Shown here: positions 61,810 through 64,000 of the stretch, in pieces
How the letters are laid out: each line of letters starts with the position of its first letter
How positions within the stretch are numbered: the first letter of the stretch is position 1
Origin: Flavobacterium lacus
GTDB taxonomy: Bacteria; Bacteroidota; Bacteroidia; Flavobacteriales; Flavobacteriaceae
Direction of reading: 5' to 3'
NCBI RefSeq assembly: GCF_003268815.1
Contig: NZ_QLSV01000008.1
Location: 120,291 to 184,290 of the forward strand
DNA length: 64,000 nt
Program-made: the position numbers and the translations under genes
Notes under the pieces: generated by a model
Databases searched by the model: none
Told to the model about the DNA's origin: nothing
What the model saw: only the letters and a program-made list of their open reading frames with translations

Positions 61810-62888
61810 TCTTCTGTTTTATAAAGTAGTGTTTTTTCCGTAATCCCGGATAGCACTTCAATGTACTCCATGTTTCGCATGCCTGTTTTAATAGTCACTA
61901 AGCCAGCGTCTGTTTTTACTTGATTATCATCCAGTAAATACGCTAAGGGAATCGTTAATACGTTGTCTCGTTTCCCAATAACTATATTTGCCTCCCCTGA
62001 AAGTCCGGGATACAAAACGTTGGGTGGGGTTTCAAAGAGGGCTTCAACCATAAAGGTTTGGTTACGTTCATCTTTTTTGGGTAATATTTTTGTCACTTTG
62101 GCCGTAAACACTTCTCCTTTGTAGGCATCTAAACTGATGATTACCTGCTGACCAATAATGACTTTTACAATATCTACCTCATCCACCAGCATTTCTATAA
62201 CAAACTGATTGGCACTTCCGAGGGTAGCGATGGGTGTTGCCGTATTAATTAGTTCGCCTAAGCTTTTATTGATGGCATAAACTTTTCCTGTGATACTGCT
62301 TTTTATCGTATAATCTTTAGTCGCTACTAAGGTGGTAGTATAATTATTCTTAGCTTGCTTCACGTTGATGTATAATTCATTCTTAGTACGGTTTAATTTA
62401 CTTTGCAGCGTAGTCAAATTGTTTTTGGATAAGTCGTAGTTCAGTTTTTTGGTGTCGTATTCTATTTTTGACCCTATTCTTTGGTCCCACAAATTCTTTT
62501 GTCTGAAAAAATTAATAGAATCATTCTTATAGTTCAAAAGGGCGGCATTGATTTCGTCCTCAATACTTTGGAGTACGGTAACACCGCCACTATAATTATC
62601 AGTAGCTAAGTCTAAGGCAAGTTTTGCATTTTGTACATTCAATTCAGGTGCCGTGTTGGTTACCTTAAACAAGGCTTGGTTTTTAGTCACTAATTGACCT
62701 TCTTCCACAAAGGTTTTTTCTAGAATGCCCGATATAATGGCATATACCTGATACAAACTATCCGGTTGTATGATAACCGAACTGTAAATCGATTCGGTCA
62801 TGTTAATGCGCTGGGGCGTGATGTGTTCCGCTTGTTTACAAGAAGACACAAACAGACTGAATAAAAGAAATAGCATTAATTTTTGCAT
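61806..62888 (-). CDS. Periplasmic adaptor (membrane fusion) lipoprotein of an ABC efflux system
   Basis: The protein has 360 residues with a lipoprotein signal (FLLFSLFVSSCKQ). The barrel-sandwich hybrid halves (GILEKTFVEEGQLVTKNQAL and IKSSITGKVYAINKSLGELI) bracket a coiled-coil hairpin (LALDLATDNYSGG to YINVKQAKNNYTTTL). A beta-barrel (VIEMLVDEVDIVKVIIGQQV) and a membrane-proximal part follow. This is the HlyD/MacA layout. It links the permease to an outer-membrane channel, but no TolC-like gene is nearby. It is the first gene of the three-gene operon. Confidence 0.9.
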   Translation of the reverse strand: MQKLMLFLLFSLFVSSCKQAEHITPQRINMTESIYSSVIIQPDSLYQVYAIISGILEKTFVEEGQLVTKNQALFKVTNTAPELNVQNAKLALDLATDNYSGGVTVLQSIEDEINAALLNYKNDSINFFRQKNLWDQRIGSKIEYDTKKLNYDLSKNNLTTLQSKLNRTKNELYINVKQAKNNYTTTLVATKDYTIKSSITGKVYAINKSLGELINTATPIATLGSANQFVIEMLVDEVDIVKVIIGQQVIISLDAYKGEVFTAKVTKILPKKDERNQTFMVEALFETPPNVLYPGLSGEANIVIGKRDNVLTIPLAYLLDDNQVKTDAGLVTIKTGMRNMEYIEVLSGITEKTLLYKTEE

Positions 62889-63130
62889 GGCGATTTACAT
62901 TAAATAAACCATAAAGGTAGGCAGATTAAAAAAACAATAAAATGATTAAAGTCATATAAAAAGAGAATGAGAACCCAATTGTTTTCATTCGTTCGAAAGA
63001 TTGCAAATTCGCATAGTTATAAATTAACAGTTCCTACCTATTTTTAGGTCTATAACTAAACCTCCGTACCACAATAAAAAAAAGACCGAAGTAAAAAAAA
63101 GGGGGTCGGTGGTAGGCTACTGATTTTGTT

Positions 63131-63179
63131 TGCCTAAGCCTGAAGGGTGAAAAAAAGGTGTTGCAAAACAAATGAATAC
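63131..63179 (+). repeat. Palindrome/A-tract repeat, copy 3
   Basis: A weak inverted stretch (GCCTAAGCCTGAAGGG) is followed by seven A and GGTGTTGCAAAACAAATGAA with TAC. The last 23 bases closely match copies 1 and 2. It lies 240 bases upstream of the adaptor gene start, on the other side of the ABC operon. Confidence 0.55.
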
Positions 63180-63225
63180 AGACAAATAAATGATATTCAC
63201 TACTGAAATACATTCTGATTTTGCT

Positions 63226-63288
63226 CCTACCTAGGTAGGTCGGGGTAACAATATCAGAAGAAAAAACTGTGCAATACAACAAAGAATT
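63226..63288 (+). repeat. Palindrome/A-tract repeat, copy 4 (diverged)
   Basis: The 14-bp perfect palindrome CCTACCTAGGTAGG (63226-63239) is followed, after about 20 bases, by an A-tract and CTGTGCAATACAACAAAGAA with TT. It is the most diverged member but keeps the same order and direction. Confidence 0.45.
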
Positions 63289-63294
63289 AGTGCT

Positions 63295-63520
63295 TACTAT
63301 ACACTTTTGCCTCCACCCTTCGCTCCTGCTCCACAATATCCTTCGAAGTGAAGGTCTGACCGAAATTCTGAACAAATAGTTTGTCTACCGCTACCTAGGA
63401 CTTTAGTTTCGCATTGAGGTGATTAATTCAAGCCTCGGTCAACCGTTCATTAATCGCAGCGTTCCCCGAACGGTCGATAAATCCGGAAATTTCAACTTTC
63501 ATTATGGGTTTTCCCCCTAC
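63295..63520 (-). pseudogene. Remnant of an OmpA-like C-terminal domain
   Basis: On the - strand one frame reads PIMKVEISGFIDRSGNAAIN then ERLTEA and a stop. This is the core of the OmpA peptidoglycan-binding domain (KVEIxGHTDxxGxxxxNxxLSEARA). About 100 bases further along, another stretch reads EQERRVEAKVYSK, like its usual end (NRRVExKV). Stops interrupt the path between them. No N-terminal part is found. Confidence 0.45.
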
Positions 63521-63808
63521 AACAACAAAAAAAGCAACAAACAAACCGAGATTAGGAAAACTATCGCTCAGACTTTGCTGCAAAAAACACCTTGCTACTT
63601 GATTTTTAACCCTCCTCCGCCAACTTGTTTGCAAAACGATGACTCTTGACAAAAGGAGTCGCGACTTATTTTTGGTATTTTAGCATCTACGGCGGCAGTA
63701 GAACGTAAACCGACTGAAAAACTGCTGTTCACCTTGAATTGGCTAAAATAGTTCTGCTCGACATATACAACCGTAAAACGGTAGAGTCAAGTGAAACAAA
63801 CACAACAG

Positions 63809-63837
63809 TTGTTATTCGGGAATAAATTGTATCTTTA
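63809..63837 (+). promoter_or_regulatory. Possible promoter TTG-N18-TATCTTTA facing the right edge
   Basis: TTG at 63809-63811 and TATCTTTA at 63830-63837 have a normal spacer. The -7 box lacks its final G. No start codon with a supported gene follows before base 64000, so a gene would lie outside the window. Confidence 0.3.
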
Positions 63838-64000
63838 GACTGTTATTTTTCTTTCCTAAGATTAAAAAACACAAAGTAAAGACCCGAACCCGTTTAAAAA
63901 AACGGGACGTATTTTGAAAAGCTTGAAGCGAAAGGAACCAATAAAATAACCAAAAAATAAACACGCACGGGTCGATTCCTATTTAGTTCAGTTATACTTT

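Larger units (their letters stand above)
62889..64000. other. 1.1-kb end region with repeats, an OmpA remnant and no intact gene
   Basis: Apart from the two repeat copies, the OmpA remnant and a possible promoter at the far right, I found no supported gene. A hairpin CCCGTTT-AAAA-AAACGGG lies at 63889-63906 and a short palindrome ACCGT-AAA-ACGGT near 63770. The rest is AT-rich with stops in all frames. Confidence 0.5.

Noticed and set aside
62905..62945. TTG and TACCTTTA boxes upstream of the ABC adaptor gene on the - strand
   Set aside because: The spacer is only about 15 bases, below the usual 17-23, and the -7 box lacks its final G.
63034..63652. Several frames of 74-113 codons at the right end
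   Set aside because: Arg/Ser- and Phe-rich with no start context. They cover repeats and the OmpA remnant and look like chance frames.

Overview
The window reads as chromosomal DNA of a low-GC member of the Bacteroidota, most likely a Flavobacteriia relative close to Flavobacterium. Signs of this are a type IX secretion (type B) C-terminal sorting domain, a large TonB-dependent receptor with a carboxypeptidase-like N-terminal repeat, several promoters of the TTG/TAnnTTTG type, few Shine-Dalgarno sequences, and many lipoproteins with short Lys-rich signal peptides. No rRNA, tRNA, CRISPR array, transposase or integrase was seen.

Layout. 1-1.1 kb: 3' end of a secreted Ig-like adhesin. 1.3-9.8 kb: a copper-handling locus on the + strand (Cys-rich exported protein, HMA-DUF3347 protein, thioredoxin-like protein, second HMA protein, outer-membrane protein, Cu+ P-type ATPase, multicopper oxidase with a PcoB-like tail). 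It contains a deletion scar that joins the front of a DUF2911 gene to the back of an AraC regulator. 9.9-14.6 kb: an unknown membrane protein, a poly-proline lipopeptide, a TPR histidine kinase with its response regulator, and a YegP-like gene preceded by a TTACGG-N4-CCGTAA palindrome. A near-identical promoter follows that gene but drives nothing recognisable. 15-20 kb: a phytate/organic-phosphate operon on the - strand (TonB receptor, acid phosphatase-like protein, beta-propeller phytase). 20.3-31 kb: stress genes (FAD oxidoreductase, baeRF3 protein, ribosome hibernation factor, Lys/Ala-rich protein, deoxyinosine glycosylase, two ferritin-like or helix-bundle proteins, KatE, AraC regulator, PAS kinase).

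31.2-45.2 kb: a roughly 13.9-kb block bounded by two identical 78-bp direct repeats. The right-hand copy is the upstream region of a Crp/Fnr gene. The block holds a P2-type ATPase, DoxX, three or four families of oxidoreductase, a DJ-1/PfpI protein, an aldehyde dehydrogenase and a PAS kinase. It also holds four decayed genes: DUF5670 with its start codon lost, a 5' fragment of poxB, an aldehyde dehydrogenase tail and a DoxX copy. 45.2-51.5 kb: the Crp/Fnr regulator, a GlcG-like protein, an exported hydroxyisourate hydrolase, a Ca2+-type ATPase and an unusual pyruvate kinase.

51.5-57.6 kb: a DUF1800/DUF1501 pair and a complete pstSCAB operon without phoU nearby. With the phytase operon this gives phosphate release at the surface and uptake at the inner membrane. 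58-64 kb: a secreted propeller-like protein and a three-gene ABC exporter operon (adaptor, FtsX-type permease, ATPase). The exporter is bracketed by two pairs of related palindrome/A-tract repeats. An OmpA remnant follows, and the window ends with no further gene.

The observations most likely to be new are the twin palindrome promoters near 14.2-14.6 kb, the 78-bp-bounded block with its decaying paralogues, and the repeat family around the ABC exporter. All calls rest on reading the sequence and on family knowledge; no database search was run.
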